Shown: positions 1-6,629 of the stretch, piece by piece | Numbering within the stretch: position 1 is the stretch's first letter | How the letters are laid out: each line of letters begins with the position of its first letter | Source of the DNA: an uncultured Pirellula sp. | GTDB taxonomy: Bacteria > Planctomycetota > Planctomycetia > Pirellulales > Pirellulaceae | Assembly (NCBI GenBank): GCA_903837255.1 | Contig: CAILTZ010000263.1 | Coordinates: 1-9,893 of the forward strand | DNA length: 9,893 nucleotides | Direction: 5' to 3' | Notes under the pieces: generated by a model | What the model saw: only the letters and a program-made list of their open reading frames with translations | Database searches by the model: none | Told to the model about the DNA's origin: nothing | Made by a program: the position numbers and the translations under genes

Positions 1-222
1 GGGACCGCAGGTTTAGCTCGAATTTTGGTCAATGGGTAAAGACGAGTCCCTCGTCCTCCCCCTAGAATGAGAGACGTTACGCTTTTGAGATCCACAACCG
101 TCATGATGTTCCTCGAGGGCAAAGCTTCCTATATCGGGCGTAGAGCCTAATCGGGCATAAACGCTGAGAGGCTGTCAAATGATTCTAGCACGGCAACAAA
201 AAAATAGGACCACACACTAGGT
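1..222. other. Gene-free lead region upstream of the M20 deacylase
   Basis: No complete gene is visible here. On the + strand the first frame is open from the window edge to a TAA at 37-39 (reading ...[13 protein letters not shown]), which could be the last dozen codons of an upstream gene, but this is too short to identify. A small hairpin follows that stop. The remainder, about 56-222, holds the leader of the M20 gene. The motif ATCGGGC occurs twice around 134-157. No promoter resembling the sigma-70 consensus stands out. Confidence 0.4.
41..55 (+). terminator. Small perfect hairpin after a possible upstream stop codon
   Basis: GACGAG at 41-46 and CTCGTC at 50-55 are perfect inverted repeats around a 3-nt loop. 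They start 1 nt after a TAA (37-39) that closes a frame entering from the window edge. The position fits a terminator or 3'-end hairpin. No T-run follows (the next bases are C-rich), so this is not a standard intrinsic terminator and the call is tentative. Confidence 0.25.
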
Positions 223-1389
223 ATGAACCAGGAAGGGATAAGCAAAACCAGGATACAAGTTTTGACCAAGGAGCTCGTCGCTGAAAATTCGGTAAGCCAC
301 CTGAGCAATCTCCCAGTAAGCCAAAAAGTGGCCAAATGGTTGGAAGTTTTGGGTTTTGAAGTGGAGTGGTTGGAGTACTTAGACTCAAACGGAGTCCGAA
401 AAACGAGCATCGTAGCAGCTAGAAAACCAGTAGCAGCGAGCCAAAACCTAGGCGGAGCAGCGTATATGGCTCACACCGACGTGGTTCCAGTCGACGACTG
501 GGATAGCGGCTTTAGTGGACCTTTCGAAGCCACCGAGAAAGCGGGTAGGCTCTATGGAAGAGGAACCTGCGATATGAAGGGATCTCTATGCTGCGCCATC
601 CAGGCAGCCTCAAGAATCGATCGAGCTGAGCAAACCAAGCCAATCTATTTTGTGGTAACAGCGGACGAGGAAATTGGGATGGAGGGTGCCCAACAAGTCG
701 ACAAAAGATCCTACCTTTGGCAAGAAATGATCGAACAAGACGTGGTAGGGATCATAGGCGAACCAACCGAAATGCAAGTCGTCCATGGCCATAAAGGTAC
801 CTATGGAGTGATCCTGCGAGCCCTAGGCCAAAGCGCCCACACGAGCACTGGCAAAGGGCTAAATGCTAACTACGCGTTGATACCGGCTCTGGTAAAGCTG
901 TTAGAGCTTAGGGAAAAAACCGAAAACCTCCCCGAGTACCGAAACTCCCAGTACGATCCACCGACAGTGACATGGAACATGGTCATCAAGAACGAACCGA
1001 TGGCCATCAACGTAACGACCTCGATTGCCGAAGCCCAAATTTTCTTTCGAACCATGCCGAGTGTTGACTGCCAGGGGATCCTCAAAGCTCTGCGTCAAAT
1101 TCAATTGGACCATGGCTTGGAATGGATAGAAAAGGGGGAAAAACCCCATTGGAGCGTCGATCCGCAAGCACCTTGGATACAAGACACCCTGCAGATCGCA
1201 GGACGAGAAAAATCGCAAACAGTATGTTACGGAACCGACGGATCGGTTTTGCAACGCTTAGCCAAACTCGTGGTTTGCGGTCCAGGCAGCATTGAGCAAG
1301 CCCATCGCAAGGACGAGTGGGTGGCGATTGACCAACTGGAAAAAGCAGTCGATGTTTACGAACGAGCTTTTCGAAAGTGGGCCTGTTAG
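223..1389 (+). CDS. M20 family zinc deacylase (acetylornithine deacetylase / succinyl-diaminopimelate desuccinylase type)
   Basis: This 388-residue protein is a probable cytosolic di-zinc amidohydrolase that removes an acyl group from an N-acylated amino acid or peptide. The M20 motifs are complete. His84 (AHTDVVP) and Asp117 (GRGTCDMKG) are expected metal ligands. Glu149-Glu150 (TADEEIG) are the catalytic base and a metal ligand, Glu180 (GEPTEM) is a third ligand, and His361 (GPGSIEQAHRKDEW) is the C-terminal ligand. The lid/dimer domain between them has the usual SAHTS histidine (His206). Length and the GPGSIxQAH end match ArgE-like members best. The exact substrate is not readable: arginine synthesis, lysine synthesis or peptide salvage are all possible. 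ATG 223 is the first start after an in-frame TAG at 205-207; no clear ribosome site precedes it. The stop lies 3 nt before the next gene, so the two are probably cotranscribed. Confidence 0.9.
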   Translation: MNQEGISKTRIQVLTKELVAENSVSHLSNLPVSQKVAKWLEVLGFEVEWLEYLDSNGVRKTSIVAARKPVAASQNLGGAAYMAHTDVVPVDDWDSGFSGPFEATEKAGRLYGRGTCDMKGSLCCAIQAASRIDRAEQTKPIYFVVTADEEIGMEGAQQVDKRSYLWQEMIEQDVVGIIGEPTEMQVVHGHKGTYGVILRALGQSAHTSTGKGLNANYALIPALVKLLELREKTENLPEYRNSQYDPPTVTWNMVIKNEPMAINVTTSIAEAQIFFRTMPSVDCQGILKALRQIQLDHGLEWIEKGEKPHWSVDPQAPWIQDTLQIAGREKSQTVCYGTDGSVLQRLAKLVVCGPGSIEQAHRKDEWVAIDQLEKAVDVYERAFRKWAC

Positions 1390-1392
1390 GAC

Positions 1393-2361
1393 ATGTTTCG
1401 AATCCTCCTCAAGAAGTACTACCAAGAATCGATCCTGCTTTGGAGCGCATTGGCGCTGGTCTTGTTCTTTTTCCCTTGGGTAAGGATTTGGACGGTAAGC
1501 CAGTTTGAGCTTACAGGTTTCGCGCCCTTGATCGAGCAATTCAAAGCCTTTGAAAAATTCTCTCCAGTCCCACTCGATCAATTCCTCACCTACCATGGAA
1601 TCATTGGCATTACCTATGACGAACCGGTGGTGTTGCTTTGTGTCTTGACTTGGTGCATCGCTCGCGGAACCGATGTTGTCAGCGGAGAGCTCAATCGAGG
1701 GACCATGGAGATGCTTTTGGCGCAGCCCGTCGCGCGATGGATGTTGTTAGCCAGCCATGCCACGATAACGATCCTAGGCTTGGCTCTTCTTTGTTTGCTG
1801 ATTTACACCGGGGTTTACCTAGGGATCCATACCAATTCAACCCCAGTATCCACAAGCACCAAGCTAACACTACCGTGGCTAGAGTGGACGGTGGCCAATC
1901 CGTTTGTTCCCAAGCAGATGCGGCAAACGCCGTTGAGCGAACTGGTCCGACCCCAGGAGTTCATCGCCGCGACGATGAATCTATTTTCGCTGGGTTTTGC
2001 GATCATGGGATTGGGAGTGATGGCCAGCAGTTTCGATCAATACCGATGGAGATCCATAGGGATAGTCATCGGGGCGTACGTACTGAATCTGCTGCTATTT
2101 ATCTTGTCGAAGTCGACACCATCGATGTCGATATTCAAGCCCTTTACGTTCTTGTCGGCTTATCAGCCCGACTGGATGATCCTACAGATCCACAAGCATC
2201 CCGAGCGGCAGTGGAACTGGAGCAACGCCCAGCACGCTAGCTCTTGGCAGGAAATGATCGGACCGATGGGCTATGTCAGCATCCTCTTGGCGCTAGGGCT
2301 CGCCGCTTATTCGGTCGCCTTCTGGCGCTTTACCCGGCGAGATCTGCCAGCCCCGAATTAA
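1393..2361 (+). CDS. ABC-2 type transporter permease (NosY-like)
   Basis: This 322-residue integral membrane protein has about six hydrophobic spans, near residues 14-32, 72-91, 117-144, 190-213, 221-238 and 290-311. The stretch around 98-116 (SGELNRGTMEMLLAQPVAR) is the characteristic ABC-2 permease segment that precedes the third span. Two polar loops, near 33-70 and 145-188, probably face outward. The protein ends in FTRRDLPAPN, similar to family members as I remember them, so it looks complete. It would need an ATP-binding subunit to work; none is encoded in the window, although one could lie to the left. The start ATG is 3 nt after the stop of the M20 gene, and the overlapping TTAGGA may serve as a ribosome site, which suggests translational coupling. 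The cargo is unknown. Confidence 0.85.
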   Translation: MFRILLKKYYQESILLWSALALVLFFFPWVRIWTVSQFELTGFAPLIEQFKAFEKFSPVPLDQFLTYHGIIGITYDEPVVLLCVLTWCIARGTDVVSGELNRGTMEMLLAQPVARWMLLASHATITILGLALLCLLIYTGVYLGIHTNSTPVSTSTKLTLPWLEWTVANPFVPKQMRQTPLSELVRPQEFIAATMNLFSLGFAIMGLGVMASSFDQYRWRSIGIVIGAYVLNLLLFILSKSTPSMSIFKPFTFLSAYQPDWMILQIHKHPERQWNWSNAQHASSWQEMIGPMGYVSILLALGLAAYSVAFWRFTRRDLPAPN

Positions 2362-2480
2362 CAAGGGTCGCCCAGCAGGTCAGCCAGAGGGCTTATCTGA
2401 AAGCTATCTCGGATTACAACCGAGCGCAGATCCAATTGCTGTGGGCCAAAGGCTGGCACCTGCAAGAATTGCGATTTTGA
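2349..2480 (+). pseudogene. Remnant: C-terminal end of a TolC-family outer-membrane efflux protein
   Basis: In the frame ending at TGA 2478-2480, the last ~40 residues contain AYLKAISDYNRAQIQLLWAKG. This has the form of the last helix of TolC/outer-membrane efflux proteins, which typically end in a motif like Y..A..DYNRAQ..L..ALG. There is no proper start: the only ATG in frame (2244) lies inside the permease gene, and the residues it would add (Arg/Ala/Leu-rich) look like shadow translation. The homology-like part begins right at the permease stop (2359-2361). The simplest reading is a gene remnant left by a deletion that brought the TolC tail against the permease end. The family assignment rests on pattern memory over a short stretch. 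Confidence 0.45.
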
Positions 2481-2978
2481 GGACCAAGGCTCTGGAGGCT
2501 CCTAGAGACCGCTAGAGCCACTCATGTCCCCGGTAGGCGATCCCAGCGGCCACTGGCCGGCCGAGCGACTCAGCGGAGCACTCGATCCCCACAAACCCGA
2601 CCGGCTGGTTGAACTCTGCGAGCCGGCGGTTTCGGACGGTTTCAAAGAAGATGGCTTGGTAGCCGATCCGCTCGCAGAACCGAAACCCGATGAGCTACCC
2701 AGCGAGTCAAAAGGGCCTGATCCGAGAAAAAGCCCTGAAGAGGACCCTACGGAGGGTAAGCGTTCCATAAAAGCTATCCGGGAGGATTGGTGCTCAAAGA
2801 AAAGTCGGCAAGTTCGTTATCGTCGATCCCTTGAACCAACTTCAACACGAATCCCGCCAAAGCAGTACCTTTTTTCTAGGTTGTGGTTACCCTAGTAAAT
2901 CCAATTAGTACGACTGAGGCCTACAGGTCTGGTCAGGGTCATCGAAGAATAACCGTTTCTCATCGAAAAACTAGATCA
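2481..2978. other. Spacer of about 500 nt without a confident gene
   Basis: This stretch lies between the TolC-like remnant and the glutamine amidotransferase. It begins with a 6-bp inverted repeat, GGCTCT (2488-2493) and AGAGCC (2514-2519), around a 20-nt loop. It then carries a GC-rich low-complexity block (about 2524-2770) that is open on both strands. The last ~200 nt are less biased and must contain the leader of the following gene. No promoter close to consensus could be assigned. The block may be decayed coding sequence that once followed the TolC-like remnant. Confidence 0.4.
2524..2895 (+). CDS. Doubtful Pro/Glu/Ser-rich hypothetical protein
   Basis: This 123-codon frame encodes a hydrophilic, probably disordered polypeptide. 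It has many Pro, Glu, Asp and Ser residues in the middle (e.g. PLAEPKPDELPSES, KSPEEDPTEGK) and a basic C-terminal third. I recognise no domain. No ribosome site precedes the ATG. The opposite strand over 2502-2768 is also open and would read as a Gly/Ser-rich low-complexity peptide, as expected when biased composition alone keeps frames open. It could be a real small protein, a decayed C-terminal extension of the upstream TolC-like remnant, or not coding at all. The last two are more likely. Confidence 0.15.
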   Translation: MSPVGDPSGHWPAERLSGALDPHKPDRLVELCEPAVSDGFKEDGLVADPLAEPKPDELPSESKGPDPRKSPEEDPTEGKRSIKAIREDWCSKKSRQVRYRRSLEPTSTRIPPKQYLFSRLWLP

Positions 2979-3578
2979 ATGATTCTGTTGATCGACAATT
3001 ACGACTCGTTTACTTACAACCTCGTCCAACGGCTCGGAGAGATCGATCCGGGGCTCGATGTGCACACGGTCCGAAACGATGAGTTGACGGTCGAGCAAGT
3101 TCGAGCCATGCGGCCCGATCGGATCCTCTTGTCACCCGGTCCTTGCACCCCCAACGAGGCCGGTATCTGTGTCCCGTTGATTGAGCAACTGCACGGCGAA
3201 TTCCCAATTCTTGGAGTTTGCCTCGGCCATCAGTCGATCGGCCAAGCCTTCGGCGGAAAGATCGTCCGAGCCCCAGAGCTCATGCACGGGAAAACCGATC
3301 GGATTTTCCACGATGCTCAAGGGATGTTTGCCGAACTTCCCAACCCATTCATCGCAACACGCTACCATTCCCTGGTCATTCTTCCAGAAAGTTTACCCAG
3401 TTGCTTGCAGGTTTCATCCTGGGTGGAAGATTCCAACGGAAACCGAATTATCATGGGTGTTCGCCATAGGCAATACGCCGTCGAAGGCTGGCAGTTCCAC
3501 CCTGAAAGTTTCTTAACCGAACCGGGGCCGACCCTACTGAAGAGATTTTTAAGTTGGTCAGGTCCCCCTATCCAATAG
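2979..3578 (+). CDS. trpG: Class I glutamine amidotransferase, anthranilate / aminodeoxychorismate synthase component II
   Basis: This 199-residue glutaminase subunit releases ammonia from glutamine and passes it to a chorismate-binding partner (TrpE or PabB) for anthranilate or 4-amino-4-deoxychorismate synthesis. The family start MILLIDNYDSFTYNL is present, as are the oxyanion-loop motif LLSPGPCTP and the catalytic triad: Cys81 in GVCLGHQ, with His174 and Glu176 in QFHPES. Length is typical for an unfused TrpG/PabA. The open frame extends upstream to an ATG at 2883, but those 32 residues have no family similarity, so ATG 2979 is preferred. No SD is obvious. TrpG and PabA cannot be told apart from sequence and one protein may serve both. 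The next gene, 29 nt downstream on the same strand, is a shikimate-pathway enzyme, consistent with an aromatic-synthesis operon. The partner TrpE/PabB is not in the window. Confidence 0.92.
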   Translation: MILLIDNYDSFTYNLVQRLGEIDPGLDVHTVRNDELTVEQVRAMRPDRILLSPGPCTPNEAGICVPLIEQLHGEFPILGVCLGHQSIGQAFGGKIVRAPELMHGKTDRIFHDAQGMFAELPNPFIATRYHSLVILPESLPSCLQVSSWVEDSNGNRIIMGVRHRQYAVEGWQFHPESFLTEPGPTLLKRFLSWSGPPIQ

Positions 3579-3607
3579 TACCTTTTTAAGCTTTCCCAAT
3601 TCTCAGC

Positions 3608-5146
3608 ATGCTCTGCGTAACCGTCGCCCGTACCCGTCACAAACACACCATCCAGGAACATCTCGATGTGGCGGCCCAAGGGGCCAAGCTCGTCGAGCTG
3701 CGGCTCGATTACATCGCTCGTAGTGTGGAATTGGCCAGGGTCCTGAAAAACCGTCCAACGGCCGTGGTTGTCACCTGCCGACGCAAAGAGGATGGCGGCC
3801 GATGGGAGAAGTCCGAAGAGGACCGATTGATGCTCCTGCGGCAATCGATCGCGATGGGGGTCGAATACGTTGATCTCGAGGAGGATACGGCTGCCAAGAT
3901 TCCCCGCTATGGAAAAACCAAGCGGATCATCAGCTACCATAACTTCGAGGGTGTTCCGACCAACCTAGAAGAAATCCACGCTCGACTTGCTAAGCTCGAT
4001 GCAGACATCGTTAAGATCGCCGTCCAAGCTCAATCGTTCGAGGACTCGGCTCGCGTGATCGAATTGATGCGAAACGCCAAAATCCCGACGATTGGAATTG
4101 CGATGGGGGATTACGGTTCGATGACCAGGATTCTAGGGACCCGCTATGGTGCTCCCTTTACATTCTGCGTCTTCAACCTCGATCGCCGTGTCGCTCCTGG
4201 TCAGCTTTCCTACAACGACATGAAGAACATCTACAGGGTTGATACGATCACCGATAAGACCAAGATATTCGGGGTGGTCGCAGACCCAGTCGCACACTCC
4301 TATAGCCCAATGCTCCACAACAGCGCCTTCCAAGCAAACGAGTTGGACTACCGTTATTTGCCGTTCCGAGTCGCAGCCAACGATATCGAACCGTTCGTTC
4401 GATGGTGCCAGCGCGAAGGCGTAGGTGGCCTGAGCGTGACGATTCCCCACAAACAGTCGGTGCTGCCACTGTTGACCCAGGCCGAAGCCGCCGCGCAAGG
4501 CATCGGTGCATGCAACACCATCGTCATCAGTGGCGAAGATCGCATCGGCTACAACACTGATTACCGAGCAGCGATGGAATGCATCGGGTACGGACTAACG
4601 AAACTATATGAAGAGCCGAACCCCTTCGAAGGCCGCTCGGCTTTGCTTCTGGGCTCCGGTGGCGTCTCGCGAGCCATCGGATGGGGACTCGCACAACGCC
4701 GCGTTCGCGTAGCGATTTCCAGCCGAAACTCCGAGTCGGCAGAGCGCTTAGCAAGAGAACTCGGAGGGCGCGCCGTTGCCTGGGAAGAACGCCACAGCGT
4801 GCAACCGAGCATCCTGGTCAATGGCACCCCCATCGGTATGTTTCCCGAGATGGATGTCACGCCGTTTCGCAAAGAAAACCTCGATCAACGCACCCTGGTC
4901 TTCGACACCGTATACAACCCCGAACAAACATTGCTGATTCGACAAGCCAAATCGATCGGTTGCCCAGTCATTACCGGCCTGAGCATGTTTGTTCGCCAAG
5001 CCGCCTACCAGTACCGACTCTTCACCGGCAAAGAACCACCGATCGAGGCGATGACCAAGGCCCTGCGACGAGCGATCTCTCCTTTGAACTACAACAACCT
5101 CGACGAAGACGATGACGATGACACTCAGTCCCAAGATGAGGACTGA
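3608..5146 (+). CDS. aroDE: Bifunctional 3-dehydroquinate dehydratase (type I) / shikimate dehydrogenase
   Basis: This 512-residue fusion catalyses two successive shikimate-pathway steps, 3-dehydroquinate to 3-dehydroshikimate to shikimate, in the cytosol. Residues 1 to ~212 form a type I dehydroquinase barrel: ELRLDY at 30-35, VTCR at 55-58, the general acid/base His111 in ISYHNFEG, and Schiff-base Lys136 in DIVKIAV. Residues ~219-490 are AroE: a substrate-binding SYSP loop (231-234), Lys282 in SVTIPHK, Asp318 in GYNTD, a dinucleotide loop GSGGVSRA (349-356) followed by SSRN (371-374) as in NADP-dependent members, NGTPIGM, and the C-terminal GLSMFVRQA. All catalytic residues are present in both halves. 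Residues 499-512 form an acidic tail (DEDDDDDTQSQDED) not needed for either activity. The start MLCVTVAR is the normal domain beginning; no SD is seen. The gene follows trpG by 29 nt. Confidence 0.93.
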   Translation: MLCVTVARTRHKHTIQEHLDVAAQGAKLVELRLDYIARSVELARVLKNRPTAVVVTCRRKEDGGRWEKSEEDRLMLLRQSIAMGVEYVDLEEDTAAKIPRYGKTKRIISYHNFEGVPTNLEEIHARLAKLDADIVKIAVQAQSFEDSARVIELMRNAKIPTIGIAMGDYGSMTRILGTRYGAPFTFCVFNLDRRVAPGQLSYNDMKNIYRVDTITDKTKIFGVVADPVAHSYSPMLHNSAFQANELDYRYLPFRVAANDIEPFVRWCQREGVGGLSVTIPHKQSVLPLLTQAEAAAQGIGACNTIVISGEDRIGYNTDYRAAMECIGYGLTKLYEEPNPFEGRSALLLGSGGVSRAIGWGLAQRRVRVAISSRNSESAERLARELGGRAVAWEERHSVQPSILVNGTPIGMFPEMDVTPFRKENLDQRTLVFDTVYNPEQTLLIRQAKSIGCPVITGLSMFVRQAAYQYRLFTGKEPPIEAMTKALRRAISPLNYNNLDEDDDDDTQSQDED

Positions 5147-5153
5147 TTTATCT

Positions 5154-5242
5154 TACTCGTACTCTTACTCGTACTCCTACTCCTACTCGAAAATCGCTCT
5201 ATCGAGTACGAGTACCATTGCATTGAGTACGAGTACGAGTAC
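5154..5242. repeat. Hexamer repeat tracts in inverted orientation (TACTCG / GAGTAC)
   Basis: The left tract (5154-5189) is six tandem hexamers: TACTCG, TACTCT, TACTCG, TACTCC, TACTCC, TACTCG. The right tract has five GAGTAC units, two at 5204-5215 and three at 5225-5242, interrupted by a short CATTGCATT-like spacer. The tracts are reverse complements. For example, TACTCGTACTC at 5166-5176 matches GAGTACGAGTA at 5204-5214 perfectly, and also matches in other registers on the right. Similar TACTCG/CGAGTA runs are, to my recollection, common between genes in Rhodopirellula-like planctomycetes. Confidence 0.85.
5166..5241. terminator. Candidate bidirectional terminator formed by the hexamer repeats
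   Basis: The inverted tracts sit in the 158-nt gap between the converging ends of aroDE (+, ends 5146) and the E2 gene (-, ends 5305). Transcripts from either side could fold them into a long hairpin with several possible registers; the longest perfect pairing seen is 11 bp. Neither side has a clear run of T after the stem, so termination would not follow the standard intrinsic model. Function is inferred from position only. Confidence 0.35.
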
Positions 5243-5304
5243 AAGCAATACAGAGAGCTTACATTCGTAGCCACTAAGACACCGCCAGAACCCTTCTTTG
5301 AATC

Positions 5305-6627
5305 TCACAGGGAAGCTGAAAAACCCTCTAGGGTCCCGACTAAGCTCTTGAGGAAGGCTGCCGCCGGTGCTCCATCGACCGCCGCGTGATCAAACGTCAG
5401 GCTTAAACTCATCACTTGCCGAACATCGATTCGCTGGGCATCGACTCGCTGTGGCTCGACAAAGATCGGCTCTGGACGAATCGCTCCAATCCCCAAAATC
5501 GCAATCTCAGGATAATTGATGATCGGTGTGAAAGCATCGATCCCATAAGACCCCAGATTCGTCAGGGTGATCACTCCCCCATCCATCTGAGCTCGAGTCA
5601 ATCGCCCGGATCGAGCAAGTCCGATCAACCGCTGCGACTCGGTCGCGATCCGCTCAAGCTTAGCGTTGAAAACATCTCGGATCACCGGCACGAGCAATCC
5701 CTCAGGGGTGTCGACAGCAAGCCCCACATGACACGCCTCAGGTTCCAAAAGCATCAGATCGCTCTGGTCGCCATTCCATCGGACCCGCATCGATGGGTGT
5801 TGGGCCAAGACGATTGCGATTTGTTGAGCAATGATGTCAGTGAATGAAGGGACAATCGGCGACCCAGACGATTTTATAGTTTGGCGATAATTCACCAAAG
5901 CGGTTGAATCGCAGCGGGTATGCAAAGTAACCGGAATAGTCCGATCGCGGCTATACCGCAGCCGATCGGCAATCGCACGACGCCTCTGCGTGAAAAGTTT
6001 TCCAGCACCTTTGGGCGCACTCGAAGACCGCTGCACATCCGCCTCTCGAATTCGACCCCCTCGGCCAGAGCCTACCAAGCCTTGCCAATCAATCCCTAGC
6101 CGCTCGGCCAATCGCCTCGCGCGAGGAGTCGCTCGGAGACGTTTGGCGTCGACAGGCACAGTCGCTGCGATCTTAGCAGACCCATCCTCCCGCGCGATGT
6201 CTTGCTTGGTAACCCGTCCTGAACGCCCAGTGCCGACAATGCTTTGCAGATCGACACCAAGTTCTCTTGCGAGTCGACGTACCGAGGGAGATGCTGCTCC
6301 GCCCGGACGCTGTGTTTGCTCTCCTGGACCCTCCGCGGATTGGGATTTCATTGGGCCCGAAGCATCATCAGGTGGTAGCTCCCCAGGCGCTAAGAGATAA
6401 CCGAGCAAAAAACCGACAGGAACCACCGTATCGGGCTCCGGACCCTTGGGTGACCTGTATAGAGTTCCAGAGCCGATCGATTCGATCTCTTGGACAGCTT
6501 TTTCACCCTCCATTTCAAACAGAGGCTCTCCTTCGCGAACGCCCTGGCCATCTTCTTTCAACCAGCCCACGAACCGTCCGTCCTCCATCGACCAGCCCAG
6601 GCGTGGGAATCGAATTTCTTCTGCCAT
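5305..6627 (-). CDS. 2-oxoacid (or acetoin) dehydrogenase complex E2, dihydrolipoamide acyltransferase with two E3-binding domains
   Basis: This 440-residue core subunit moves an acyl group from lipoyl-bound intermediates to CoA. Residues 1-82 are a lipoyl domain; the likely lipoylated residue is Lys43 in the variant site EMEGEKAVQEIE, where most E2 proteins have TDKA. Two peripheral-subunit-binding domains follow: ~113-146 (SPSVRRLARELG...GTGRSGRVTKQDI) and ~167-200 (TPRARRLAERLG...GSGRGGRIREADV). The catalytic domain spans ~212-440 and ends with the active-site motif FDHAAVDGA, giving His414 and Asp418. A polar linker rich in Gly, Pro and Gln (82-112) separates the lipoyl domain. The start is well supported: GGAGGA lies 6 nt before the ATG. 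The gene begins 2 nt after the E1 stop, so the two chains should be made together. The substrate is not determined by sequence. Confidence 0.92.
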   Translation of the reverse strand: MAEEIRFPRLGWSMEDGRFVGWLKEDGQGVREGEPLFEMEGEKAVQEIESIGSGTLYRSPKGPEPDTVVPVGFLLGYLLAPGELPPDDASGPMKSQSAEGPGEQTQRPGGAASPSVRRLARELGVDLQSIVGTGRSGRVTKQDIAREDGSAKIAATVPVDAKRLRATPRARRLAERLGIDWQGLVGSGRGGRIREADVQRSSSAPKGAGKLFTQRRRAIADRLRYSRDRTIPVTLHTRCDSTALVNYRQTIKSSGSPIVPSFTDIIAQQIAIVLAQHPSMRVRWNGDQSDLMLLEPEACHVGLAVDTPEGLLVPVIRDVFNAKLERIATESQRLIGLARSGRLTRAQMDGGVITLTNLGSYGIDAFTPIINYPEIAILGIGAIRPEPIFVEPQRVDAQRIDVRQVMSLSLTFDHAAVDGAPAAAFLKSLVGTLEGFSASL

Positions 6628-6629
6628 GG

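Noticed and set aside
1638..2240. 200-codon + strand frame inside the permease gene
   Set aside because: Out of frame with a convincing membrane protein; the translation is Arg/His/Asp-rich with no hydrophobic or domain pattern.
2488..2519. Intrinsic terminator after the TolC-like remnant
   Set aside because: The stem is only 6 bp with a 20-nt loop and is not followed by a T-run, so it was left as a note within the spacer entry.
2883..2978. Upstream extension of the glutamine amidotransferase to ATG 2883
   Set aside because: The family begins at MILLIDNYDSF; the 32 extra residues are polar, without similarity, and no ribosome site supports them.
5154..5242. CRISPR-like array
   Set aside because: The units are 6 bp, tandem and without unique spacers of constant length; there are no cas genes.
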